The notes under the pieces were generated by a model. That model did no database searches and was not told the DNA's origin. It saw nothing but the letters and a program-made list of their open reading frames with translations. A program made the position numbers and the translations under genes. Below, in pieces: positions 1 to 9,160 of a stretch of 64,000 nt of DNA (within the stretch, counting starts at the first letter, position 1; each line of letters starts with the position of its first letter). This DNA comes from Bacteroidales bacterium (GTDB lineage Bacteria; Bacteroidota; Bacteroidia; Bacteroidales; UBA932): positions 20,719 to 84,718 of the forward strand of contig SUYY01000003.1 of NCBI GenBank assembly GCA_015060205.1, read 5' to 3'.

Positions 1-389
1 CACGGATTTCATTCCCGGATTATGACGACCAGGAAATAACGGCAAAGGTCATTCTTGATACCTTGGAATCGGAGAGCGCCTCTTTGACCTATGAGCAGTC
101 AAACGCCCTTTATCAGGGTGTTGATCAGGACTATTCGCATATCACGACAAAGAAGAAAAGGTATGAGGCAGTCCGTGAAGACAAATATTATAATGCGTTG
201 CAGTTGAAATATGCCAACGCCCTTACCTGCCATAAGTCACAAGGCGGACAATGGCGTTGTGTGTTTATAGATAACGCCTTCTGGCAGGAAGAACTTACGG
301 TAGATGACCTGAAATGGCTATATACCGCCATCACCCGTGCGACCGAAAAGGTGTATCTGGTGAATTTCAAGGATGAATTGTTTATGTAA
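1..389 (+). CDS. C-terminal end of a UvrD/RecD-like ATP-dependent DNA helicase (5' truncated)
   Basis: The frame is open from base 3, so the gene enters from outside the window. The track start at 63 is an internal TTG. The visible 128 residues carry the late superfamily-1 helicase signature: a motif V-like segment (ALTCHKSQGGQW) and the motif VI block (LYTAITRATEKVYLV), whose arginine contacts ATP. This matches the C-terminal UvrD_C_2 domain of RecD-like or exonuclease V-like helicases common in Bacteroidales. The N-terminal Walker A is not in view, so the exact subfamily is unproved. DPP IV starts 6 bp downstream on the same strand, so the two may share a transcript. Confidence 0.85.
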   Translation, partial: RISFPDYDDQEITAKVILDTLESESASLTYEQSNALYQGVDQDYSHITTKKKRYEAVREDKYYNALQLKYANALTCHKSQGGQWRCVFIDNAFWQEELTVDDLKWLYTAITRATEKVYLVNFKDELFM

Positions 390-395
390 TCGAAT

Positions 396-2612
396 ATGAG
401 AGTCGGATTATCAGTTTTATTGACATTTTTCGCAATCTCCTTTGCTTCTGCTCAGGAATTTTGCAGGATTCCCAAATCGTGGAAATGGATAAGTGACGAG
501 CAGGTCGTGTTCAGTTATGACAGGACCTATACTGACAGTGCCGCATTTCTTGTAAATGCAAGGACAGGTGCCAGAAAGGATGGTGTGAAGGCTCCTGACA
601 GATATGTCTCTTTCCCGCTAAAACCTGAAGGAGCGGTCAATCTGACATATTCTCCTGATTCCACCATGTTGGCCTTCACAAGGGAAAACGACCTTTATGT
701 GGTGAATATAGAGGATGGCAAGGAAACCAGACTGACTCATGACGGTTCCGATGTCATACTGAACGGATATGCCTCATGGGTCTACTATGAGGAGATATTC
801 GGAAGGGCTACAAGATACAAGGCGTTCTGGTGGGCACCTGACAGCAAGTCTATTGCTTATTACAGGTTTGACAACAGCAAGGTGCCGATGTTTCCGATAT
901 ATTCCGCTTTTGCGGACCCGTCAGGCGCATCTTCCCAGTCTCAGAGTCCTAAGGTGACCGATCTGGGACTTGGCGGTTCTTTGAGCGAGACACGCTATCC
1001 GAAGGCAGGTCAGACTAATCCGGAGGTGAGAATCGCTGTCACAGACCTGAAAGGAAATACAGTATGGGCCGATTTCGACTATGACGAAGACCAGTATTTC
1101 GGACCTCCTTTCTGGTCGCCTGACAGCAGGGAGTTCTTTGTGCCGCGCATGCCTCGTCTTCAGAATACCCTTGACCTCTATGCAGTGGATCCTTCAGACG
1201 GCTCGAAGAGGCATGTGTATGATGAAACATACCCGACATGGCTCTCCTGGATATATTCAGCCGTCTTTACAGACGAAGGACTCTATATGGTCCGTGAGTT
1301 TGAGACAGGATGGCAGCAGATATATTTCCTTTCATACGACGGAAGGACCTTCAGAAGACTGACGGACGGTACAAACTGGGCGGTCGACATTGTGCGGGTG
1401 GACAGGAAGAATGACGAAGTCTATTTTACTGCTAAGCGTGATGCAACTGTCAGACAGGCCTTGTATAAAGTCAATTCAAAAGGAGTGGTGACCGCATTGA
1501 CGGATCCTGCCTATCATGTGACGGGCATATCCTTTTCGCCTGACGGTAAATATTTTGCGGCGTCATATTCCAATATTACCACTCCGACAAGAGTTGCCAT
1601 CTTCCAGACATCAGGCGGGGGAATCACTTCAGAGGGTCATAAGGAAGATATAGCCAGATGGAATACAATAGGACCGGTCATGCAGAAACTTCGTCCTGGT
1701 TTCTATGGTCTGAAGGGAAAAGTCATTGCTGACATGGCCGGGCCGGATTTCAACCCTGCTGTATATGCTCTCGGCAGTCTCATCCATATCACTACCAAAG
1801 ACGGATTCACCCTGCCTGGAATAATCGTTTATCCTAAGGACTTCGATTCTTCCAGAAAATATCCTGTGCATGTCGACATTTACGGAGGTCCCGGAACCCC
1901 TATGGTGAGGGACAGATGGATTACTCCGAACGAGTCGAACCAATGGTATGCAGAAAACGGAATCATCCAGATCACTGTGGATCCCCGTGCTGCCGGACAT
2001 AATGGTCGAAAAGGGCTTGATATGGTGTACAGAAGACTTACTGTCAATGAGATAAGTGATTTCTGCGAGTGGGCAGACTATCTCAAGTCGTTGCCATATG
2101 TGGATGGGGACAAGATCGGTGTTGAAGGCTTTTCGTTCGGCGGAACCATGACATGCATGCTTCTGATGCAGGCTCCCGACAGTTTCCACTATGGAATAGC
2201 AGGAGGTGGCGTTTATGACTGGGCCTTGTATGATTCACATTATACTGAAAGATATATGGATACTCCTCAGAACAATCCTGAAGGCTATTCTGTTTCCAGG
2301 GTTCTGGATTATGTCCATATGTATCCTGCGGCCTGTTCAGACGGCTTCTGTGACAGGGTAGAGCCGGTCATGCTCAAGATCACTCATGGGACAGGTGATG
2401 ATAATGTACATCATCAGAATACTTTGCTGCTGCTTGACCGTCTTCATAGGGAAGGGAAGAAGTTCGACTTCATGATATATCCGGACGGCATGCACGGCTA
2501 CCGTGGCTATCAGGAGAAACATTTCGAACAGTCTAACCGAGAGTTCTGGAAAAGATATCTTTTGAGTGGGTCCTGCGCCAGAGAGCGAGAGGATATCTGC
2601 GCAGGGGAGTAA
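396..2612 (+). CDS. Dipeptidyl peptidase IV, S9B family, secreted
   Basis: This is a periplasmic serine peptidase that removes N-terminal X-Pro or X-Ala dipeptides, feeding peptide catabolism. The 738-residue protein begins with a signal peptide (MRVGLSVLLTFFAISFASA). Next comes a beta-propeller region with the DPP IV double-glutamate motif WVYYEEIFG (E132, E133), which anchors the substrate amino terminus. The alpha/beta-hydrolase domain follows, with the nucleophile in GFSFGG (S580), the acid in GTGDDNV (about 668-669) and H700 in DGMHGYRG. All catalytic parts are present and the length is normal for the family. The 3' end overlaps the convergent S26-like peptidase gene by 80 bp. Confidence 0.95.
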   Translation: MRVGLSVLLTFFAISFASAQEFCRIPKSWKWISDEQVVFSYDRTYTDSAAFLVNARTGARKDGVKAPDRYVSFPLKPEGAVNLTYSPDSTMLAFTRENDLYVVNIEDGKETRLTHDGSDVILNGYASWVYYEEIFGRATRYKAFWWAPDSKSIAYYRFDNSKVPMFPIYSAFADPSGASSQSQSPKVTDLGLGGSLSETRYPKAGQTNPEVRIAVTDLKGNTVWADFDYDEDQYFGPPFWSPDSREFFVPRMPRLQNTLDLYAVDPSDGSKRHVYDETYPTWLSWIYSAVFTDEGLYMVREFETGWQQIYFLSYDGRTFRRLTDGTNWAVDIVRVDRKNDEVYFTAKRDATVRQALYKVNSKGVVTALTDPAYHVTGISFSPDGKYFAASYSNITTPTRVAIFQTSGGGITSEGHKEDIARWNTIGPVMQKLRPGFYGLKGKVIADMAGPDFNPAVYALGSLIHITTKDGFTLPGIIVYPKDFDSSRKYPVHVDIYGGPGTPMVRDRWITPNESNQWYAENGIIQITVDPRAAGHNGRKGLDMVYRRLTVNEISDFCEWADYLKSLPYVDGDKIGVEGFSFGGTMTCMLLMQAPDSFHYGIAGGGVYDWALYDSHYTERYMDTPQNNPEGYSVSRVLDYVHMYPAACSDGFCDRVEPVMLKITHGTGDDNVHHQNTLLLLDRLHREGKKFDFMIYPDGMHGYRGYQEKHFEQSNREFWKRYLLSGSCAREREDICAGE

Positions 2613-3012
2613 GTGCCATCCAAAGCAAGGAATAGATTCTCCAGGGAAGACCATCGGCAGACCACTCCCGTCCCTTGCGTCTTATGCTGTACATGACCGC
2701 TATGACGTTGTCGTATGTGGCAGTTTCTGTAGTGCCGATGTTACCGTCTCCCAGCAGGGTGACGCCCTTATGGTCGATTCGTATGATTCTGTGTATCAGG
2801 TAATTGCCTTTGGTGTCTCTGACGAGGGCCACTGTGCCTTTCCTGAGATCACCCTCTTTCCAAGGTCCAAGTGTGATCTGGTCCCGCAGATTTACCATGA
2901 ACGGATTCATGCTGTTTCCTTTGATGGTGAAGGATACGGTCTTACCTTCTGAAATCAGTGTCCTGACTTCTTCCATCATTGCAGCCTTGTCCTTTGTGAT
3001 TGTCTTTACCAT
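2533..3012 (-). CDS. S24/S26-family signal-peptidase-like protein of the Ser-His (SipW/ER) type
   Basis: The protein has 159 residues. The serine motif GNSMNPF (S34) is followed by a strand of the type DxxLIHRII (H73) and LLGDGN (D88). That Ser-His-Asp arrangement fits the S26B (SipW or ER-type) signal peptidases rather than the Ser-Lys dyad of LepB. There is no clear N-terminal membrane anchor; a hydrophobic stretch lies near the C-terminus (IYSLLWMALTPL). It is transcribed divergently from an HPr-kinase-like gene and an ABC exporter, an arrangement that suggests maturation or export of a small peptide substrate. No substrate gene was identified. Its 3' end overlaps DPP IV on the opposite strand. 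Confidence 0.75.
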   Translation of the reverse strand: MVKTITKDKAAMMEEVRTLISEGKTVSFTIKGNSMNPFMVNLRDQITLGPWKEGDLRKGTVALVRDTKGNYLIHRIIRIDHKGVTLLGDGNIGTTETATYDNVIAVMYSIRRKGREWSADGLPWRIYSLLWMALTPLRRYPLALWRRTHSKDIFSRTLG

Positions 3013-3042
3013 ATATTTTGCAAAAATAAAGATAAAAATTTC

Positions 3043-3050
3043 TATCTTTG
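3043..3050 (+). promoter_or_regulatory. Bacteroidetes -7 box for the kinase/ABC unit
   Basis: TATCTTTG matches TAnnTTTG, and a TTTG lies 22 bp upstream (3017-3020). The start codon at 3059 follows only 8 bp after the box, so the mRNA would be nearly leaderless. A minus-strand TATTTTTG (3028-3021) could serve the divergent peptidase, but without a clear -33 partner. Confidence 0.5.
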
Positions 3051-3058
3051 AAGGATAT

Positions 3059-3949
3059 ATGAAAAAATATTACAAATATACAGTTGCAGACCACACTTTT
3101 GCGGTGTCATTACCTGGCGGATATGCACAGGAGGACTGCCTTGCCCCTTATCTTCCGTTCATTGCGGAAGGCGATCCGGCACCACTGTTCCGGCTGACTA
3201 TGGATTTTGCCGACACGCTTGATGAGGTCAATCCAGGCAAGTTATGCTTATGTCTTAATGAGGAGGCTCCGTATTTCTGGATATTCGAAAGACCTGAAGG
3301 AGGTTATAATTTCGGTTTTTCTTATTCTAAGAATAATCCGGACTGCATAGTCGTCACTTCTGGTGACCTCAAGGACAGCACAGTCTATGTTCCGGCATCC
3401 GCAGGCAGACAGTTGGTGGAATTTGCCCTGAATAATGCCCTGATGCTTCTCTATACTTTCAATACGACTCCTTATGATACCTTGATGGTTCACGCCTCTG
3501 TTGTCGCTTATGAGGGCGGTGCCTATATGTTTCTCGGCAGAAGCGGTACCGGAAAGAGCACTCATAGCAGTATGTGGCTGAAGAACATATCAGGTACCAT
3601 GCTCCTTAATGATGATAATCCGGTAATCCGTGTCATAGGAGAGGATGTATTCATATATGGTACGCCTTGGAGCGGCAAGACACCTTGTTACAAGAACGAA
3701 TCTTTCCCTTTGAGGGCCTCTGTGCGTCTGTCTCAGAGCAAGGAGAACACCATAAGTAAACTGCTGCCTCTGCAGTCTTATGCCTCACTGATGCCGGCAT
3801 GTTCATGCATGAGATGGGACAGGAGGTCTACCGATGCCCTGCATAAGACAGTCGAGAAGGTCATCTCTAAAGTAGGCAATTGGCATCTTGAGTGCCTGCC
3901 TGATGCGGATGCGGCCATCCTCTGCCACTCTGCGGTAACATCACGATAG
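3059..3949 (+). CDS. HPr-kinase/PEPCK-like P-loop protein of unknown substrate
   Basis: I place the start at ATG 3059 (MKKYYKYTVADH), not at the track start 2804, which runs back over the divergent promoter and peptidase gene. The 296-residue product has an N-terminal beta-rich part and a C-terminal domain with HASVVAYEGGAYMFLGRSGTGKST (Walker A about 160-167). A downstream LLNDDNP block and GTPWSGKTPC follow. This pattern is that of HPr(Ser)-kinase-like ATPases found near RiPP and exporter genes in Bacteroidales. Homologues in lasso-peptide clusters phosphorylate a precursor, but that role here is inference. The ABC exporter starts 3 bp after the stop, so the two form an operon. Confidence 0.7.
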   Translation: MKKYYKYTVADHTFAVSLPGGYAQEDCLAPYLPFIAEGDPAPLFRLTMDFADTLDEVNPGKLCLCLNEEAPYFWIFERPEGGYNFGFSYSKNNPDCIVVTSGDLKDSTVYVPASAGRQLVEFALNNALMLLYTFNTTPYDTLMVHASVVAYEGGAYMFLGRSGTGKSTHSSMWLKNISGTMLLNDDNPVIRVIGEDVFIYGTPWSGKTPCYKNESFPLRASVRLSQSKENTISKLLPLQSYASLMPACSCMRWDRRSTDALHKTVEKVISKVGNWHLECLPDADAAILCHSAVTSR

Positions 3950-3952
3950 GGT

Positions 3953-5590
3953 ATGAAATATATCAGGTGGATAGTCAGGACTGTTCGTCCTTACAGTGTT
4001 TCCATGGCATTGATCTTTCTGTGTCATGTATTTCTGGCTGTCTGTTCGGTAGTTTACGTATATATATGTAAGAAACTTGTCGATGCTGCAGTGGCGATAT
4101 TCTCGGGCGATGCCGATGCCGGAGAGATTGCAGTCCTTGCAGCGGTTTTTGTCTTCATGGCGGTCATGCGTGTGGTCCTTAATGCATCGCGTACATATAT
4201 CCAGTCGAAGACTGAAATACGGATGAAGAATGACCTCAGGCGTCGGCTTTTCGATATCCTTCTGAGAATGCAGTATGACGGAAGCCGCAGGTATCATTCC
4301 GGTGATATCATCAATCGTGTCCAGGAGGATGTGAGGGTTGTCTCTTCCGCATATGCGGTTTCACTTCCTAATCTTGCGGGAACAGCGCTTCAGTTTATGG
4401 CCGCTCTTGCTTTTCTGCTTTATCTCGACCTCAATCTTGCTCTTTCCGTCCTGGTAGTGCTTCCTTTGGGAATACTGATAGGAAAATATGTGTCCAGACG
4501 GATCAGGCATCTTACTTTGGGAATCCGCACAGGTGATTCCAAGGTGCATTCACATCTGCAGGAAAGCATACAGCATCTTTCTCTCCTTCAGTCGTTGGAA
4601 TATGCAGACACCAGTGCGTCGGAACTTGATGAATTGCAGGACGAATTGTATAACAGCGAGATAAGAAGATCCCGCTTCAGCCTGTTCTCAAGACTTATTG
4701 TTTCACTTGCCTTTCAGTCAGGATATGTCATCGCTTTCATTTGGGGCGTCAAAGGAATAAGTGTCGGCACTGTCACATATGGTATGATGACGGCCTTTAT
4801 GCAACTTGTCGGTCAGATACAGCGCCCGTTGCTGGAGATGAGCAGTCAGATCCCATCCATCATTCACTCTTTGGCATCCGTCGACAGGATAAATGAGATT
4901 GAGTCTCTACCTCAGGAGAGACCGCAGGAACCTGTCTTCATTCAAGGTACAGCGGGTATAAGGCTTTCAGGAGTCTCTTTTGCCTATGCCGCAGATGCAG
5001 GAAATGTATTGGATGATTTCTCGTTCGATTTTACTCCAGGAAGCAAAACGGCGATTGTAGGACCTACCGGTATAGGAAAAAGCACGCTTATCCGTCTGCT
5101 TCTTTCCCTTCTTAAACCGCAGAGAGGAAATATCGTTCTATACTCTGATTCCGTCAAGGATATAGAAGTGTCTCCGGCGACACGATGTAATCTGGTCTAT
5201 GTCCCTCAAGGTAACAGTCTCTTCAGTGGTACCGTTCGGGATAATCTTCTTATGGGTAATCCTGATGCTACACAGGAACAGATGATTTCGGCGCTTCATA
5301 CTGCTGCTGCTGATTTTGTCCTTGAACTGCCTGATTCGCTGGATACATCCTGTTCGGAAGGAGGGGCATGCCTTTCCGAAGGTCAGGCTCAGAGAATAGC
5401 CATTGCCCGTGCTCTTCTACGCCCGGGAAGCATTCTTCTTCTTGATGAATTCAGTTCCGCTCTTGATGCCGAGACCGAATGTATTCTCATGAATCGTCTT
5501 ACATCGGCATTGCCGGACCATACCATGATCTTCATCACACACCGTGAAAATATCATAGGTTTCTGCGATTATACTCTCAGGCTTTCATGA
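3953..5590 (+). CDS. ABC exporter, fused membrane and ATPase domains
   Basis: This 545-residue half-transporter has an N-terminal six-helix exporter domain (about 1-300) and a C-terminal ATPase. The ATPase carries Walker A GPTGIGKST, Q-loop region VYVPQGNSLF, signature LSEGQAQRIAIARALL (the usual SGGQ is degenerate to SEGQ), Walker B ILLLDEF and the switch histidine in FITHR. No C39 peptidase domain is fused, so any leader removal would have to come from another protein; the adjacent S26-like peptidase is the obvious candidate. It is co-transcribed with the HPr-kinase-like gene and followed by a strong bidirectional hairpin. Confidence 0.9.
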   Translation: MKYIRWIVRTVRPYSVSMALIFLCHVFLAVCSVVYVYICKKLVDAAVAIFSGDADAGEIAVLAAVFVFMAVMRVVLNASRTYIQSKTEIRMKNDLRRRLFDILLRMQYDGSRRYHSGDIINRVQEDVRVVSSAYAVSLPNLAGTALQFMAALAFLLYLDLNLALSVLVVLPLGILIGKYVSRRIRHLTLGIRTGDSKVHSHLQESIQHLSLLQSLEYADTSASELDELQDELYNSEIRRSRFSLFSRLIVSLAFQSGYVIAFIWGVKGISVGTVTYGMMTAFMQLVGQIQRPLLEMSSQIPSIIHSLASVDRINEIESLPQERPQEPVFIQGTAGIRLSGVSFAYAADAGNVLDDFSFDFTPGSKTAIVGPTGIGKSTLIRLLLSLLKPQRGNIVLYSDSVKDIEVSPATRCNLVYVPQGNSLFSGTVRDNLLMGNPDATQEQMISALHTAAADFVLELPDSLDTSCSEGGACLSEGQAQRIAIARALLRPGSILLLDEFSSALDAETECILMNRLTSALPDHTMIFITHRENIIGFCDYTLRLS

Positions 5591-5637
5591 TCCGTCCGGA
5601 TCGTATCCAACAGTTCTGATACCACTGTATAAAAGAA

Positions 5638-5660
5638 GGGTGACATCATCGATGTCACCC
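5638..5660. terminator. Bidirectional hairpin terminator between ABC exporter and pckA
   Basis: A perfect 10 bp stem, GGGTGACATC / GATGTCACCC, has a 3-base loop. Both convergent genes end at it. On the minus strand it is followed by CTTCTTTTAT, which suits pckA termination best. Confidence 0.8.
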
Positions 5661-5684
5661 TCCTTTGTATTGTATGTCCTCTGA

Positions 5685-7292
5685 TTAGAGAGATGGACCT
5701 GCTGCTACGAGAGACTTACCGAGGTCGTTTCCAGTGAACTTAGCGAAGTTCTTGATGAAACGTGCTGCGAGATCCTTAGCCTTCTCTTCCCACTGGCATG
5801 CGCACTCATAAGTGTCGCGAGGGTCGAGGATTGCAGGATCAACTCCTGGAAGTTCAGTAGGAACCACGAAGTCGAAGTAAGGGATCTTCTTGGTAGGAGC
5901 CTTGTCGATAGAACCGTCGAGGATAGCGTCGATGATTCCTCTGGTATCCTTGATGGAGATACGCTTTCCTGTTCCGTTCCATCCTGTGTTCACGAGGTAT
6001 GCCTTAGCACCGACCTTTTCCATTCTCTTTACGAGTTCCTCACCGTACTTTGTAGGGTGGAGTGAAAGGAACGCTGCACCGAAGCATGCAGAGAATGTCG
6101 GAGTAGGCTCAGTGATTCCGCGCTCTGTACCTGCAAGTTTAGCGGTAAAGCCAGAGAGGAAGTAGTACTGAGTCTGCTCAGGAGTAAGGATAGATACCGG
6201 AGGAAGAACTCCGAATGCGTCTGCAGAAAGGAAGATTACCTGCTGTGCGTGAGGACCCTTTGATGGAACAGCGATGTTGTTGATGTGGTTGATAGGGTAA
6301 GATACGCGAGTGTTCTCAGTCACGCTCTTGTCAGCGAAATCGATCTTGCCGTTTGCATCAACTGTAACGTTCTCAAGGAGAGCATCTCTCTTGATTGCGT
6401 TGTAGATATCCGGTTCAGACTCTGGGTCGAGGTTGATTACCTTAGCGTAGCATCCGCCTTCGTAGTTGAATACTCCCTCGTCATCCCAACCGTGCTCGTC
6501 ATCACCGATGAGGAGTCTCTTAGGGTCAGTTGAAAGGGTAGTCTTACCTGTACCTGAAAGACCGAAGAAGATTGCTGTGCTTGTACCTTCCATGTTGGTG
6601 TTTGCAGAGCAGTGCATTGAAGCGATACCCTTGAGCGGGTTGTAGTAGTTCATGAGAGAGAAGATACCCTTCTTCATCTCACCGCCGTACCATGTGTTGA
6701 GGATAACCTGCTCGTTTGTCTTGATGTTGAATACAGTTGCAGTCTCAGAGTTGAGTCCGAGTTCCTTGTAGTTGTCAACCTTTGCCTTGGCAGCGTTGAA
6801 TGATACGAAATCAGGCTCACCGTAAGCAGCAAGTTCCTCCTCTGTAGGACGGATGAACATGTTCTTTACGAAATGTGCCTGCCATGCAACTTCCATGATG
6901 AAACGTACCTTGAGACGGGTTGCCTCGTTAGTACCGCAGAATGTATCAACAACATAAAGTTTCTTTGCTGTGTTGAGTTGCTTGATGGCCTTTGCACGGA
7001 GGTCTGCCCATGCTTCCTCGGAACAAGGCTTGTTGTCATTCTTGTATTCCTCTGAAGTCCACCATACAGTGTCCTTGCTGGCCTCGTTCATTACGAAGAA
7101 CTTGTCCTTAGGAGAACGTCCTGTGTAGATACCTGTCATTACGTTGATGGTATCAAGTTCAGTAAGTTGGCCTTTCTCGTATCCCTCGAGGCTTGGGTCT
7201 GTCTCTTCTGCAAAGAGAACCTCGTAAGACGGGTTGTGAAGCACTTCCTTCACGTCGGTAATACCGTACTTGGTCAAATCAATTGTACTCAT
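5685..7292 (-). CDS. pckA: Phosphoenolpyruvate carboxykinase (ATP)
   Basis: It interconverts oxaloacetate plus ATP with PEP, CO2 and ADP. In fermenting Bacteroidales the enzyme mainly fixes CO2 towards succinate. The 535-residue protein shows the kinase P-loop [11 protein letters not shown] and the preceding HCSAN segment. Other blocks are [20 protein letters not shown] (metal and ATP binding), [12 protein letters not shown] and the C-terminal [13 protein letters not shown]. Length and all key blocks are normal. It is monocistronic, with a good minus-strand promoter upstream and a hairpin terminator downstream. Confidence 0.98.
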   Translation of the reverse strand: MSTIDLTKYGITDVKEVLHNPSYEVLFAEETDPSLEGYEKGQLTELDTINVMTGIYTGRSPKDKFFVMNEASKDTVWWTSEEYKNDNKPCSEEAWADLRAKAIKQLNTAKKLYVVDTFCGTNEATRLKVRFIMEVAWQAHFVKNMFIRPTEEELAAYGEPDFVSFNAAKAKVDNYKELGLNSETATVFNIKTNEQVILNTWYGGEMKKGIFSLMNYYNPLKGIASMHCSANTNMEGTSTAIFFGLSGTGKTTLSTDPKRLLIGDDEHGWDDEGVFNYEGGCYAKVINLDPESEPDIYNAIKRDALLENVTVDANGKIDFADKSVTENTRVSYPINHINNIAVPSKGPHAQQVIFLSADAFGVLPPVSILTPEQTQYYFLSGFTAKLAGTERGITEPTPTFSACFGAAFLSLHPTKYGEELVKRMEKVGAKAYLVNTGWNGTGKRISIKDTRGIIDAILDGSIDKAPTKKIPYFDFVVPTELPGVDPAILDPRDTYECACQWEEKAKDLAARFIKNFAKFTGNDLGKSLVAAGPSL

Positions 7293-7339
7293 AATTTTTT
7301 AAAAATATATTAAGGTTTAACTCTTCATTTATATCTCTG

Positions 7340-7369
7340 CAAAAGTAAACTTTTTTTATGAGATTTCAA
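7340..7369 (-). promoter_or_regulatory. pckA promoter
   Basis: On the minus strand, TTG (7369-7367) is separated by 19 bp from TACTTTTG (7347-7340), a full match to the Bacteroidetes consensus. It lies about 50 bp upstream of the pckA start. A plus-strand TACATTTG at 7393-7400 probably drives the divergent recQ. Confidence 0.7.
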
Positions 7370-7450
7370 CCACTGTTGCTACAAAATTTTGTTACATTTG
7401 CAATGCAACAGCAAGGTAATGAAATTCCCGTGCCGAATATTGAAAAGCAG

Positions 7451-9160
7451 ATGACCAGGCCGCTTGAAATTCTTAAAGAATATTGGGGTTATGACTCTTT
7501 CCGTCCTATGCAGGAGGAAATAGTCAATTCCGCTCTTGAAGGCAGGGATGTCCTTGCCATATTGCCTACAGGTGGAGGCAAGTCGGTATGCTTTCAGGTG
7601 CCTGCGCTGATACGGGAAGGGATAGCGATTGTCATCACACCTCTTATTGCCCTGATGAAGGACCAGGTGCAGAATCTCAACGACAGGGGCATCAAGGCTC
7701 TCTGCGTCAATGCGGGTATGAGTCATAGAGAAGTGGAGACTTCCCTGAACAATGCCGCATACGGAGATTTCAAGTTCCTCTATGTCTCTCCCGAACGCCT
7801 CGGTACCAGGATGTTCCGCAATTTCCTCATGGAGATGAATGTCTCCTATATTGTGGTTGACGAGGCTCACTGCATTTCCCAATGGGGGTATGATTTCCGT
7901 CCGGACTATCTTGAGATCGGGCGTCTGAGGGAACTTGTTGATGCGCCTGTGATAGCATTGACGGCAACTGCTACCGAGAAGGTCTCCGTTGACATCATGG
8001 ACCGCCTGGGATTCAAGGAACCTAACCTTCTGAAAAGCGGATTCGAACGTCCGAATCTTTCCTATATCGTAAGGAAGTGCGAAGACAAACTGGGACAGAT
8101 GCTCAATATCTGTGCAAGCATCGCAGGCACCGGCATCGTCTATGTCCGGAGCAGAAGAAAGACCGAAGAACTTGCTGCATATCTTGCTTCCAACGGGATA
8201 AGTTCCTCGTTCTATCATGCTGGTCTCGGTCCTGACACAAGGGCGGAAAGGCAAAGTCTGTGGAAGAGCGGAAAGATCAGGGTGATGGTGTGTACCAATG
8301 CGTTCGGCATGGGAATCGACAAGCCGGATGTCCGTTTTGTCGTGCATTTCGACGTTCCGGACAGTCCCGAATCATATTTTCAGGAAGCGGGCAGGGGAGG
8401 ACGTGACGGTAAGAGGAGTTTTGCCGTACTTCTCTGGAACTCAGGCGACCTGAGGCGTCTGCATCAGATTGAGACAATCTCTTTCCCTTCTCTGGAATAT
8501 ATGGAGGATATATATCATAAGATCCATGCCTATTATGAGATTCCTTACGACACCGGGGCTGGAAGACAGTTGAAGTTCGATCTTGAGGAGTTCTGCCGCA
8601 GATACGGTCTTCAACGTCAGCCGGTATATTATTCCATCCTTTATATGGAGAGGACAGGCCACTTGACATTTTCGGAAGATGTGGACATAAATACCAAGGT
8701 GCAGGTCATGGTGGACAGAAACGACCTTTATGACATTGATTTCGACGAGGGGAGGATGCCTGTCATTCTTGATCTGCTGATGAGAAGATATACAGGACTC
8801 TTCTCCTGGCCGGTACCTGTCGATGAGGAGTATGTCGCCTCCAGGGCAGGAGTGACGGTGCCGGTACTCAGGCAACTGCTGTACAGGCTTTCTCTTGAAC
8901 ACGTCATCAGATATGTTCCGGCCGACCATGCCACAGTCATATTCCTCCACCATGACCGTCTCAGACAGAAGAACCTCAATCTGGATCCGGAGAGATATGC
9001 TCTACTGAAGGCATCATGCAGTGAGCGCATTGCGAAAATGACCGGCTATATACAGCAAGAAGATACATGCAGGAGCACATATCTTCTTGAATATTTCGGT
9101 CAGGAGGGCAGTGAGGACTGCCGTACCTGCGATGTGTGTCGTTCAAAAGCAAAGGCCTGA
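7451..9160 (+). CDS. recQ: ATP-dependent DNA helicase RecQ
   Basis: This is a 3'-5' superfamily-2 helicase for recombination and fork repair. The track start 7358 lies upstream of a plus-strand -7 box (TACATTTG, 7393-7400), so I choose ATG 7451 (MTRPLEILKEYWGY), giving 569 residues and the usual RecQ opening. Motifs are motif 0 FRPMQEEI, Walker A LPTGGGKS, DEAHCISQWGYDFRP and motif VI EAGRGGRDG. A C-terminal zinc site is formed by CRSTYLLEYFG and DCRTCDVC. It ends right after the zinc and winged-helix region and has no HRDC domain. It is convergent with, and abuts, the acyltransferase gene. Confidence 0.93.
   Translation: MTRPLEILKEYWGYDSFRPMQEEIVNSALEGRDVLAILPTGGGKSVCFQVPALIREGIAIVITPLIALMKDQVQNLNDRGIKALCVNAGMSHREVETSLNNAAYGDFKFLYVSPERLGTRMFRNFLMEMNVSYIVVDEAHCISQWGYDFRPDYLEIGRLRELVDAPVIALTATATEKVSVDIMDRLGFKEPNLLKSGFERPNLSYIVRKCEDKLGQMLNICASIAGTGIVYVRSRRKTEELAAYLASNGISSSFYHAGLGPDTRAERQSLWKSGKIRVMVCTNAFGMGIDKPDVRFVVHFDVPDSPESYFQEAGRGGRDGKRSFAVLLWNSGDLRRLHQIETISFPSLEYMEDIYHKIHAYYEIPYDTGAGRQLKFDLEEFCRRYGLQRQPVYYSILYMERTGHLTFSEDVDINTKVQVMVDRNDLYDIDFDEGRMPVILDLLMRRYTGLFSWPVPVDEEYVASRAGVTVPVLRQLLYRLSLEHVIRYVPADHATVIFLHHDRLRQKNLNLDPERYALLKASCSERIAKMTGYIQQEDTCRSTYLLEYFGQEGSEDCRTCDVCRSKAKA

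Noticed and set aside
2804-3058. N-terminal 85 residues of the track ORF for the HPr-kinase-like gene
   Set aside because: This segment is antisense to the S26-like peptidase and crosses both promoters. The family homology begins at Met 3059.
7379-8347. 322-residue minus-strand ORF inside recQ
   Set aside because: It is antisense to a gene with full helicase motifs, has no recognisable family pattern, promoter or partner, and is explained by codon bias of the sense strand.
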